Source: Candidatus Venteria ishoeyi | GTDB taxonomy: Bacteria; Pseudomonadota; Gammaproteobacteria; Beggiatoales; Beggiatoaceae | Length of the DNA: 57,230 nucleotides | NCBI RefSeq assembly: GCF_030378065.1 | Contig: NZ_JAUCGJ010000030.1 | Coordinates: 1-57,230, forward strand | Direction of reading: 5' to 3' | Shown: positions 17,177 through 25,625 of the stretch, in pieces | How positions within the stretch are numbered: position 1 is the stretch's first letter | Layout: every line of letters starts with the position of its first letter | Program-made: the position numbers and the translations under genes | Notes under the pieces: model-generated | What the model saw: the letters and a program-made list of their open reading frames with translations, nothing else | Told to the model about the DNA's origin: nothing | The model's database searches: none

Positions 17177-19876
17177 ATGTCAAATGATATTTACACGCCA
17201 CAAGACCATGTGCCTTTACCCCCTAAAGATGCGGAAGTCTTAACCACTGCTTGTGATTATTGTATTGTTGCCTGTGGTTATAAAGCTTATCGTTGGCCGA
17301 TTGGCAGCGAAGGTGGGCCTAAAGCCGCAGATAATGCTTTTGGGATCGATTTTCCTTCTAATGTCTTGCAGGCATGGGTCGCGCCCACACAACACAATGT
17401 GGTCATGCACAAAGGCAAAAAACACAATCTGATTGTGGTGCCTGATAAAGATGCCACCGTTGTCAACAAAAACGGGGACTCTTCTATCCGTGGTGGTTTG
17501 CTGGCACAAAAGTGCTTCAATCCAGATACCCCGACCAAGGATCGTTTGCAAAAACCTTTGGTACGTATTAATGGTGAATTACAGCCCACTTCCTGGGATG
17601 ACGCCTTAGATATCGCCGCAGCACTGGCAAAACACGTCATTGCCAAACACGGTGCCAACGCTTATTCGGTTAAGACCTACTCTTACCAGTTTGTGGAAAA
17701 CACCTACGCGATTACCAAATTTGCGCGCCGTCATGTGAATACCGCAGCATTCACCTTCCACGATACGCCATCGGATGTCACCTCAACGCCTGGGTTTAGA
17801 GATGCAGGTTATGACAACTTTGGGCCGTCTTATGATGACTGGGGCAACGCGGAAACCTTAATGGTTTGCGGTACCGACCCTTACGAAACCAAAACCATTT
17901 TATATACCCAATACCTCATGCCTGCATTGGCTAGAGGGCAGAAAGTGGTTATGCTCAATCCACGAGAAACCGCTGGCGTGGCACATGCGAAAAAACATGG
18001 TGGCTTGCATTTGCAGCTCTATCCTGGCACCGACACTTTAGTGGTTGGCGCAATCACCCGCGTGATTCTGGAAAATGGCTGGGAAGATAAGGAATGGGTT
18101 AAGAAATGGGTGAACAATAAATGGGAATCCAATTCCGGCTTTGGTCAGGGCACCCGTAACACGCCTTGGCAGTGGCGCTCAACCTGGGGTAAATTCCAGA
18201 CCAAAGGTTTTGAAGACTACAAAAAATGGTTGTTATCGCAAGACGAATATAAGGCAGAAAATGCCGCGAAAGTGGCTGGCGTCAGTGCTGATGACATCCG
18301 TACCGCAGCAAAATGGATGGCCAAACCCAAAGCCGATGGCAGTCGTCCAAAAACCTCTATCGGGATTGAAAAAGGCTTTTACTGGTCAAACAATACCGGT
18401 AACACCAATGCTATTTCTTCACTGGCAACCACCGTAGGCGCTGGCGGCAGACCTGGGCAAATGGTCGGGCGTTTTGGTGGACACCAACGCGGCGGTACTG
18501 GCGGCGGTAAATACCCACGTGCGAAATCACCAGAAAAAGTACCGGGTCGGCGTAAACGCTCCTTAGATACTGACCGCTGGTTGGTTTCTGGTCATACCCG
18601 TATGGCGCATGTGGTGGGTACCACCTGGGTACAATCCATGACCGGTTCCGAGGGTTTGGCGGCGAAATTCCACGAACTCGTGGTAGCTAACCCCAATCAG
18701 CCCAAAACCAATAACAAAGCAGATATTATTGCCGCGTTAAAGGCACGCGCTGATTCTGGTGGCATGGTCGTCATTGACCATGATATTTACCTGCGTGATC
18801 CGATTGGTGCTAAATTTGCTGATATTATCTTCCCCGCCGCAACCTGGGGCGAAGAAGACTTTATCCGCGCCAATGGTGAACGCCGCCTGCGTCTGTATCA
18901 GAAACTGGCTGATGCGCCGGGTGAAGCCAAACCGGATTGGTGGATTATTGCGCAACTGGGACAGCGTATGGGCTTTGATGGCTTTGATTGGCAAAATGCC
19001 AATGATGTTGCCGAGGAGTCTTCCCGTTTCAGTCGCGGTAACCGCAAAGCCTATCACATGATCAAAGTGGCGGCTCATGCAGAAGGCAAAACCCTGCATC
19101 AAAAAATGCGTGAACTGGGTACTACCGGTATTCAAGGGCCAACCTTCTACAACTATAAAACGGGCAAACTCTCTGGCTCCAAGCGTTTGCACGATACCAC
19201 GCTGACTCCGGAACAATGTGCGGAACGCGGTGCACCGATTGGCGCGAATATGGTCAACAAGAAAATGACCCATTTCAACAGCCAAACCGGTAAAATCAAC
19301 ATCCAGAAACATCCCTGGGGTTTATATTCTGATATCTGGGAATTTGTTCAGCCTAAAGATGATGAGGAATTATGGCATACCAATGGTCGTATCAATGAAA
19401 TCTGGCAAACAGGTTTTGATGATCGCGAGCGTCGACCTTACATCAAACAACGCTGGAGCCATCAGTTTGTTGAGATTCATCCCGCAGATGCAAAAAAACG
19501 CGGCATAGAATCTGGTGACAAGGTATTGGTATATTCTGATCGCGTACCAGCTTTTGAAGACACGCTAGTCGGTGTGGGGGGAGATGACTTCCAATTCTCA
19601 GAATTGATGAAAAATGGTCATATCAAACTCCTTAAAGGCGCATATGAAGCCGTTGCTTTGGTTTCTGACGTGATTAAACAAGGTGTATTGTATGCCGATG
19701 CCTTAAACACTGATCAGCCTTCCAACTCAGTGCAAGTGCGCGTGGTGGATAACATCAGCGGTAACTATAACTACAAACTCGGCTCCGCCAAAATCAAGAA
19801 AATTGGCGAATCCGAGTTTAAGAAAGAGTTTAAGCGGATGTCATTTGTGCCACGTAATATTGTGACCAAGGCGTAA
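17177..19876 (+). CDS. idrA: Molybdopterin oxidoreductase large subunit, candidate iodate reductase IdrA (AioA-like)
   Basis: An 899-residue DMSO-reductase-superfamily enzyme, from the ATG at 17177 with AAGGAGG five bases upstream. CDYCIVAC (C26, C29, C33) followed by serines at 102-103 in SSIRGG fits the [3Fe-4S] arrangement of AioA, where a serine replaces the fourth cysteine. Overall layout is AioA-like and automatic annotation would probably say arsenite oxidase. By my recalled alignment, the arsenite-pocket Arg/His are kept (R432, H436 in GRFGGHQ), but the His and Glu of AioA are T202 (SDVTST) and N214. That, with two peroxidase genes in the operon, points to IdrA, reducing iodate in the periplasm with bis-MGD molybdenum. 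It has no signal peptide and should be co-exported with the Rieske subunit. Followed by a strong terminator. Confidence 0.82.
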   Translation: MSNDIYTPQDHVPLPPKDAEVLTTACDYCIVACGYKAYRWPIGSEGGPKAADNAFGIDFPSNVLQAWVAPTQHNVVMHKGKKHNLIVVPDKDATVVNKNGDSSIRGGLLAQKCFNPDTPTKDRLQKPLVRINGELQPTSWDDALDIAAALAKHVIAKHGANAYSVKTYSYQFVENTYAITKFARRHVNTAAFTFHDTPSDVTSTPGFRDAGYDNFGPSYDDWGNAETLMVCGTDPYETKTILYTQYLMPALARGQKVVMLNPRETAGVAHAKKHGGLHLQLYPGTDTLVVGAITRVILENGWEDKEWVKKWVNNKWESNSGFGQGTRNTPWQWRSTWGKFQTKGFEDYKKWLLSQDEYKAENAAKVAGVSADDIRTAAKWMAKPKADGSRPKTSIGIEKGFYWSNNTGNTNAISSLATTVGAGGRPGQMVGRFGGHQRGGTGGGKYPRAKSPEKVPGRRKRSLDTDRWLVSGHTRMAHVVGTTWVQSMTGSEGLAAKFHELVVANPNQPKTNNKADIIAALKARADSGGMVVIDHDIYLRDPIGAKFADIIFPAATWGEEDFIRANGERRLRLYQKLADAPGEAKPDWWIIAQLGQRMGFDGFDWQNANDVAEESSRFSRGNRKAYHMIKVAAHAEGKTLHQKMRELGTTGIQGPTFYNYKTGKLSGSKRLHDTTLTPEQCAERGAPIGANMVNKKMTHFNSQTGKINIQKHPWGLYSDIWEFVQPKDDEELWHTNGRINEIWQTGFDDRERRPYIKQRWSHQFVEIHPADAKKRGIESGDKVLVYSDRVPAFEDTLVGVGGDDFQFSELMKNGHIKLLKGAYEAVALVSDVIKQGVLYADALNTDQPSNSVQVRVVDNISGNYNYKLGSAKIKKIGESEFKKEFKRMSFVPRNIVTKA

Positions 19877-19890
19877 GTGTTGTGAGTTTT

Positions 19891-19922
19891 CCCGATCAGT
19901 GTTGCATACACTGATCGGGTTT
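19891..19922 (+). terminator. Rho-independent terminator of the idr-like operon
   Basis: A perfect 11-bp stem CCCGATCAGTG/CACTGATCGGG (19891-19901 with 19909-19919), seven-base loop, then TTTAT. It begins 14 bp after the stop codon of the molybdopterin subunit. Confidence 0.8.
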
Positions 19923-20048
19923 ATAGGAGCAAGAATTTTATAACTTCAGCAACTTGGCTGGTCTTTTTCTCCATTTTCTGCGTTCCAAAAACAGTTACAT
20001 AGCTTGTGCCTGACCGAAAACCCTGAGAAATGAAATTTTCACTCATAA
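19923..20048 (-). mobile_element. Partial, rearranged copy of the 164-bp MITE-like element
   Basis: On the minus strand relative to the full copies. From ATAGGAGCAAGAATTTTATAAC through GTTACATAGCTTG it follows the element closely, then diverges; the other end keeps only ATTTTCACTCATAA (about 20035-20048). The left end starts directly at the tail of the idr-operon terminator. Confidence 0.65.
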
Positions 20049-20330
20049 TTTAAGTTCTCAGAGGCTAAATACCATCATCTTTTGCACTCATTTCCAGAAA
20101 AAATACCAAACAGAGCGTCGTAAATAAGAATATTCCTCTATTCAGTATTTACACAACGTATAATCTCACGGAGGAATAATCTACTGAACACTGTTTTTTT
20201 ACTAACCGATTGATTAATAGGGTAAATTAATCTTTTATCACTTTTATATAGCGAATGGGAAGTTCTTCAACTCCTTTTCAATCCAATCAGGCATCTCTTG
20301 CGCTGTGTTGCCGGTTAGCGGTAGCGGCGA

Positions 20331-20494
20331 TAAGGAGTGAGGATGAAATAAATGCAGAAACTGGGCGCAGGATTTTTATTCATTTTCAAGGCGTGAAAAC
20401 AGGCGCATAGCAAGCTATGTAACTGTTTTCACAACGCAGAAAATGGAGGAAAAGACCAGCCAGGTTGCTGAAGTTATAAAATTCTCACTCCTAA
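20331..20494. mobile_element. 164-bp MITE-like element, copy 2
   Basis: Full-length copy with ends TAAGGAGTGAGGAT and ATTCTCACTCCTAA, nearly identical to copies 1 and 3. It lies between the idr-like operon and mtaD, just past the 3' end of mtaD. Confidence 0.8.
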
Positions 20495-20516
20495 GTTATA
20501 AGTAAAAGCTGAAAAG

Positions 20517-21836
20517 CTATGAATCATCACCAATTTTCTGTCGCCAGAACAAAATACGGGTTTGCAGTTCTCGCATATCCATGGTGCTGAGTATACGAGA
20601 TTTCAGTAAATGCTGACCAGCCACCCAAACATCAGTCACCTGATGGCGACTGGCGGCATACACAATTTGTGACAAGACATTATAAACCGGTTGGGTGGAC
20701 AAGGCGCTCATATCAATGGCGACCACATCAGCGGCTTTGCCCGGTTTCAAGGAGCCGGTAATATCATCAATCCCCAATGCCTGCGCACCACCTAAAGTTG
20801 CCATGTGCAGCGCTTTTGCGGCAGGCACGGCAGCGGCATTGCCACTGATGCCCTTCGCCAGCAGTGCCGCCGTGCGCATCTCTCCGAGGATATCCAGATC
20901 ATCATTGCTGGCAGCGCCATCAGTGCCTAAAGCCACGTTGATACCATTTTCCAGCAAACGCGGCACCGGGCAAAAACCACTGGCTAATTTTAGATTTGAT
21001 TCCGGGCAATGCACCACATGACATTGGTGTAATTGCAAGTATTCAATATCATTGTCATTGAGTTGAGTGGCATGAACTGCGAGAAAACGCTCCGATAACA
21101 GACCTAAGTTTTCCAGCCTTTCTATCGGGCGTAATTGATATTGCTTTTGCGATTGCACCACTTCATCGGTGGTTTCATGCAAATGCATATGAATGGGTAT
21201 ATCCCAGCTTTCTGATAAGGCCGCAATAGATTTCAGCGGATCATCAGAAACGCTGTAAGGCGCGTGTGGTGCCAGCGCGGTTCGGATCAGCGAATGCTGG
21301 CGATAGTGTTTATACAGCCCTTCAGCTTTGCCCAGATATTCACCGGGGTTTTTTGCCCAAATCGTTGGAAAATCCACCACGATCAAGCCAATACAGGCGC
21401 GTATACCAAGTTCTTCCACCACGCTGGCAGTGGTTTCCGGGAAAAAGTACATATCATTAAAGCAGGTGATGCCCGCTGTCAGCATTTCCGCAACTGCCAG
21501 CCGCGTCCCATCCGCCACAAAACTATCACTCATCCAGGCCTGTTCTGCGGGCCAGATATGCTCATGCAACCATTCCATCATCGGCAAATCTGAACCATAA
21601 CCCCGTAATAAGGTCATGGCGGCATGTGTGTGCGTATTAATTAAACCTGGAATCAAAGCATGTTGCGGCAATCGGTGCGTTACCCGGGCAGAAAATTCCC
21701 GCACTGCTTCTTCTATGGGTAAAATTGTAACAATTTTGCCTTCATGGATCGCCAGTGCGTGCTTTTCCAAAATGCGATCTTCAGGTTCCCCAGGAATAAC
21801 CCAACCTGCAAAAATTAAGCTGTCAATATGGCGCAT
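20517..21836 (-). CDS. mtaD: MtaD-type amidohydrolase (5'-methylthioadenosine/SAH deaminase family)
   Basis: About 439 residues from the ATG at 21836 (MRHIDSLIFAG); a longer frame to 21905 adds 23 residues of unlikely sequence. It belongs to the TRZ/ATZ branch of metal-dependent hydrolases: LIPGLINTHTHAAMTLLRG (first metal histidines), HMHLHETTDEV, HATQLN and ALGTDGAASNDDLDILGEM (catalytic Asp). Members deaminate S-adenosylhomocysteine, methylthioadenosine or related purines to inosyl products in the cytosol, part of methyl-cycle salvage. Exact substrate (SAH, MTA, adenosine or other) cannot be fixed from sequence. It is a single gene flanked by repeats on its 3' side. Confidence 0.82.
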   Translation of the reverse strand: MRHIDSLIFAGWVIPGEPEDRILEKHALAIHEGKIVTILPIEEAVREFSARVTHRLPQHALIPGLINTHTHAAMTLLRGYGSDLPMMEWLHEHIWPAEQAWMSDSFVADGTRLAVAEMLTAGITCFNDMYFFPETTASVVEELGIRACIGLIVVDFPTIWAKNPGEYLGKAEGLYKHYRQHSLIRTALAPHAPYSVSDDPLKSIAALSESWDIPIHMHLHETTDEVVQSQKQYQLRPIERLENLGLLSERFLAVHATQLNDNDIEYLQLHQCHVVHCPESNLKLASGFCPVPRLLENGINVALGTDGAASNDDLDILGEMRTAALLAKGISGNAAAVPAAKALHMATLGGAQALGIDDITGSLKPGKAADVVAIDMSALSTQPVYNVLSQIVYAASRHQVTDVWVAGQHLLKSRILSTMDMRELQTRILFWRQKIGDDS

Positions 21837-22042
21837 ACGTATTAAACATCGGTAAGTGAATTGAACTGAGAAGCTGTTGCTAAAGCGCCATTGTAATCTA
21901 AGCACTGACTAGTGTGTGCCAGATTTTGCTATTTTTTCTTAAAAAACCTTACCTCATATTCAATTGAGAAGCTGTTAAACATATAACAAATCATGATATT
22001 GTGTACCTGCCTGAATATGACACCTCACAAAGGAGTCCCATC

Positions 22043-24652
22043 ATGTTTTTAAAAAATATTGTATTAAGTTTTTTATTACTGCTGTTACATAGTCTGGCTA
22101 CTACCCAAGCATTTGCCCAGACACCTACTCAGACACCTACTCAGACACCTGCTCAGACACTGGAAAATTTCAGTTATCGTTTGACTGAATCCACCCAGCA
22201 GCAATTGTTATGGACAACACCGCCCAGTGAACGTGTTTTCAAAGACAGCGTGGTACCGGAAACAACAGCCAGTGGTATCCGCTTATATGCTGCAAAAAAT
22301 GAATTTGAGCCATTTTTATTAGTAATACAAGTACCACAAGACAGCACCCTAAATATACAGCTTCCTGATTTTGGTCATGGCATCCTGACCACGCTGCATC
22401 AGGTGCATTATGTCAATATCCAACAAGCCACTGATAATCTGGGGCGCATTGGCCCTTATCCTGATCCCTTACTGCCTTTAAGCAATCCCGCGCAACTCAG
22501 CTTAAAAGCCGGTGAAAATATGCCCTTGTGGTTTACGCTGCAAGTGCCGCCGACAACGCCAGCCGGTGATTATTCAGCCACAGTGACACTGGGTAATATC
22601 ACTGTCCCTGTGTCCTTACATGTGTTTAATTTTGCTATCCCTGAAACCTTGCATGTGCACTCGCAGATGAATTTTTCCCATCAGGCGGTGCTGGAAAAAT
22701 ACGGTGTGCCGGGTACGGGTGATGAATATTGGCGCTATGTGTTAGCCATGAAACAGTTTTTTCTGGCGCATCGGCTGACACCAAAATCCACGCTGTGGCC
22801 CGGCGGCGTAACGGGTAGTGGTGCAGCGCCTTTTATTGATTATGATTGCGTGACGCAAAGCTTTAGCGATCCGCATGGCATCTGGGGTTTTGAGATTCCC
22901 GCCAGCGTTTTTCTGCAAGGCGTGGATTGGTTTAACAGCGGCACAGGGTTTCCCGAATTCATGGCGGCAACTTTTCGCAATAATGACGCATCCCAGGATC
23001 AACGCCCGGATGAATTTTGTGGTCACAGCCGTAGTGCAAACGACTGGTATACGGCGAACAATCCCAACACAGCTTATAACCAGGCCTGGTTTGCATACAT
23101 CCGCGCTTTGCAGAACTACCTGAGTGGGCTTGGGCTGCTGGATAAGGCGCATTATTATTTTGCCAATGAACCACAGGATCAGGCTGATCACGATGCGGTC
23201 GCCTGGTATGCACGCCTGCTCAAACAGGCTGCGCCGGATTTAAAAATCATGGTCTCGGAAGAAGCCAGAGCAGAAATTTACGCTAATCCCACTTACGGTG
23301 CTGCCAATATCGACATCTGGCTGCCCGTACTGAACAACTATGATCCCGATATTGCCCGCCAACGTGCGCTGGAACACCAGGAAGAAAGCTGGATTTATTT
23401 TTTACATGGTACCCGCCCGCCTTATTTTAATCCGATTACGCTGGATCATCCCGGCATAGAAAGCAAACTCACGGGTTGGTTTTTATGGAAGTATCGCATT
23501 CGCGGCATTGCTTATTATGCGCTGAATCAGTGGAGCCGCAACCCGTGGACCGATCCCATGACCGATGGTCATAACGGTGATACGTTTATGCTGTATCCGC
23601 CCTCAGCGGATAATCAAGCCATCAGCTATGGCGCAACGGAACATCGTTTTGCCAGCTCTATCCGCTTTGAACTCATGCGCGACAGTCTGGAGGATTACGA
23701 ATATCTGTACGTGCTTAATGGTCATAGTCAACCGGAACACAATCAGGCTACGCCAGCAGATACCCAGGCTGATAAGATTATTCAGGGCTTAACCAGTTAT
23801 AACCGCGATAGTGAGTTTATTTATAATCTGCGCCGGGTGATTGGCCTTAAAAATGGTGGAGAAATCAGTGAAATTCCTGATTTAACGCCTGTTGCTGGTC
23901 ATCCTCGCGCACAAGGTGCACCCGGTAATTATTATCTTAATTTCCAGGATCCCGCTGCTGAACCACTGGCAGAACCCTTGGTGGTGGATAATAAAACCTA
24001 CCTGAAAATTGGCTGGAATGCTTATGATGAGCAACTGGGGTATGGTTGGTTTGGCGATTTGGCACATGTCATGTCCCGCTATGTGGACAGCGCACCAAAC
24101 CCACTGCAAGCCAGTATTTTATTTGATGACTGGGGACGCCAGAAAAGCTTTGAATTCGATTTGCCCAACGGCAACTACAATGTGACGGTTTCCACCGGCT
24201 GGCAGGGGCGAACCTATAAGCGTAATTATATTAATATCGAAGGTGTTGATTTTATTAATGACGAAGCCACTGATCCTTATTTGCTGAGAACCCGGGAAGT
24301 CAGTGTGCAAGATGGCAAGCTCAGCATGGTGATGGGTATTTTTGATGAATACACCATGCTGAACTACATGGATATTGAAACGCTTGCACCGGTGAACAGC
24401 AAGCCAGTATTAAACATACAAACCCAGGATGAGGCGGTTAGTTTAAGCTGGAATGCAATCCCCGGTGCCTTGAGTTATACCTTATATTATGCGCCTTTAA
24501 CACAAACACCTATCGAGACTTGGAATATGGGTGTACAAACACAGCTCAGCATCAATTTATGGTCAGGGGCAGCCTTTTATGTGGCGGTTCAGGCAAACCT
24601 GAGCCACGGCCCAGGGGAGTTTTCAGACATTGGTTTGCTGCAAATACCTTGA
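22043..24652 (+). CDS. Secreted DUF4091 protein, glycoside-hydrolase-like
   Basis: 869 residues from the ATG at 22043, chosen because AAGGAG stands 7 bp upstream and it exposes a clean Sec signal (FLKNIVLSFLLLLLHS; cleavage near AFAQ). After a short TPTQ linker encoded by 12-bp repeats there is an N-terminal beta domain (ETTASGIRLYAAKNEFEPF, typical opening of DUF4091 proteins). A TIM-barrel-like part follows (about 210-560; HYYFANEPQDQADHDAV with a potential acid/base Glu, WFLWKYRIRGIAYYALNQW), ending in DSLEDYEYLYVL. A fibronectin-III-like domain closes the chain (about 780-869, VSLSWNAIPGALSYTLYY). Polysaccharide cleavage or binding outside the cell is inferred; no substrate is known. Confidence 0.75.
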   Translation: MFLKNIVLSFLLLLLHSLATTQAFAQTPTQTPTQTPAQTLENFSYRLTESTQQQLLWTTPPSERVFKDSVVPETTASGIRLYAAKNEFEPFLLVIQVPQDSTLNIQLPDFGHGILTTLHQVHYVNIQQATDNLGRIGPYPDPLLPLSNPAQLSLKAGENMPLWFTLQVPPTTPAGDYSATVTLGNITVPVSLHVFNFAIPETLHVHSQMNFSHQAVLEKYGVPGTGDEYWRYVLAMKQFFLAHRLTPKSTLWPGGVTGSGAAPFIDYDCVTQSFSDPHGIWGFEIPASVFLQGVDWFNSGTGFPEFMAATFRNNDASQDQRPDEFCGHSRSANDWYTANNPNTAYNQAWFAYIRALQNYLSGLGLLDKAHYYFANEPQDQADHDAVAWYARLLKQAAPDLKIMVSEEARAEIYANPTYGAANIDIWLPVLNNYDPDIARQRALEHQEESWIYFLHGTRPPYFNPITLDHPGIESKLTGWFLWKYRIRGIAYYALNQWSRNPWTDPMTDGHNGDTFMLYPPSADNQAISYGATEHRFASSIRFELMRDSLEDYEYLYVLNGHSQPEHNQATPADTQADKIIQGLTSYNRDSEFIYNLRRVIGLKNGGEISEIPDLTPVAGHPRAQGAPGNYYLNFQDPAAEPLAEPLVVDNKTYLKIGWNAYDEQLGYGWFGDLAHVMSRYVDSAPNPLQASILFDDWGRQKSFEFDLPNGNYNVTVSTGWQGRTYKRNYINIEGVDFINDEATDPYLLRTREVSVQDGKLSMVMGIFDEYTMLNYMDIETLAPVNSKPVLNIQTQDEAVSLSWNAIPGALSYTLYYAPLTQTPIETWNMGVQTQLSINLWSGAAFYVAVQANLSHGPGEFSDIGLLQIP

Positions 24653-24698
24653 TTAGGAGGCAAGAACCAGCGCTTGTTTTATAGCTGATTCGTGGTCT

Positions 24699-25523
24699 CT
24701 ATTGCCCAGGAGCCAGCATAAAACCTTCACCAACATTAATTTCTTCAGTACGTTCCATATCCAGGTTGCTGCTTATCGTTTTCGCATAACGTCCGTGCAC
24801 ATAAGGATGAACCTCAACCCGGCGGTTGTTCGGGTTTTTGGTTTCATCTGCGCCACTGGCTTCACCAACGGCAATGGTGACAACGGTATTGGTGGGTAAT
24901 CCGCGTTTTTGCAACATTTTCAACACCGCCTGATTGCGTTTTTCTGCGAGTTTGTAGTTATAGGCTTTATCGCCAACGGTGTCGGCATAACCAATTAACT
25001 CCAATGCAAACACGGGGTATTTTTTGAGAAAGTCCACCGTACCCTGGATTTTCTTTTTCTGACCACTTTGAATACGGCTGTTGGCAAAACCAAAATAGAG
25101 ATTATGCTCAGGGATTGCAACGCCTTCAGGGATATGCAGAGCTTCAATATAAGACAAGCGATCATCCATCTGCTCAATGGTCAGGGTATTGCCTTCACTG
25201 ATAATGGTGAGCGGAGCCATAATTTTTTCTACGGTTTGCTCTGCGTTTTTACGATGCTGCAAAGCACTTTTTGCCGCTTGGGTACCCTTAGCCGCCATTG
25301 CTGAACTGCCATGACCCCGTTGAAATTTATGATAAATATTTTCCGCCGTGTCCAGATTGTCTTCCGCTTTGTGCATATGTACCAGAAAATCACCAAAATA
25401 ACCTGCTTTGGTTGCAGCCATCGCTGTTTCCATTTCACTGAGATCAATTTGTTTTGATGACGTGCTGCTACAGGCATTCAGCACAATGCTGAAAATCAGC
25501 AGTAACAGAATGTTTTTGTTCAT
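24699..25523 (-). CDS. OmpA-family outer-membrane lipoprotein
   Basis: 274 residues from the ATG at 25523, preceded by AGGAG eight bases upstream; the longer frame to 25541 only adds six residues. Lipoprotein signal with lipobox LNAC (NKNILLLLIFSIVLNAC), then serine, predicting the outer membrane. Residues about 30-110 are helical, and the OmpA-like domain (about 140-255) reads LYFGFANSRI, LIGYADTVGDKAYNYKLAEKRNQAV and NPNNRRVEV, keeping the Asp and Arg that bind diaminopimelate of peptidoglycan. A Pal-like tether is the likely role. Convergent with the DUF4091 gene (46 bp apart). Confidence 0.82.
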   Translation of the reverse strand: MNKNILLLLIFSIVLNACSSTSSKQIDLSEMETAMAATKAGYFGDFLVHMHKAEDNLDTAENIYHKFQRGHGSSAMAAKGTQAAKSALQHRKNAEQTVEKIMAPLTIISEGNTLTIEQMDDRLSYIEALHIPEGVAIPEHNLYFGFANSRIQSGQKKKIQGTVDFLKKYPVFALELIGYADTVGDKAYNYKLAEKRNQAVLKMLQKRGLPTNTVVTIAVGEASGADETKNPNNRRVEVHPYVHGRYAKTISSNLDMERTEEINVGEGFMLAPGQ

Positions 25524-25625
25524 GATTTTGACTCCTGCCAATTAAAAACTTGTTAGCAGTAAAAAAGCATGAATCATGCCTAAACAAAATATGGTTTGTA
25601 GTTTAATGACAATTTGTGCTAAAAA

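Larger units (their letters stand above)
19877..20516. other. 640-bp intergenic region rich in repeats
   Basis: No gene seen. It contains the operon terminator, a partial inverted copy of the 164-bp element (19923-20048), an A/T-rich stretch of about 280 bp with no recognisable content, and a full copy of the element (20331-20494). The region separates the plus-strand idr-like operon from the minus-strand mtaD. Confidence 0.6.

Noticed and set aside
16591-19876. Arsenite oxidase AioBA
   Set aside because: The overall similarity is real, but two of four arsenite-pocket residues appear replaced and the operon carries two di-haem peroxidase genes, as in idr clusters. Kept as the main alternative.
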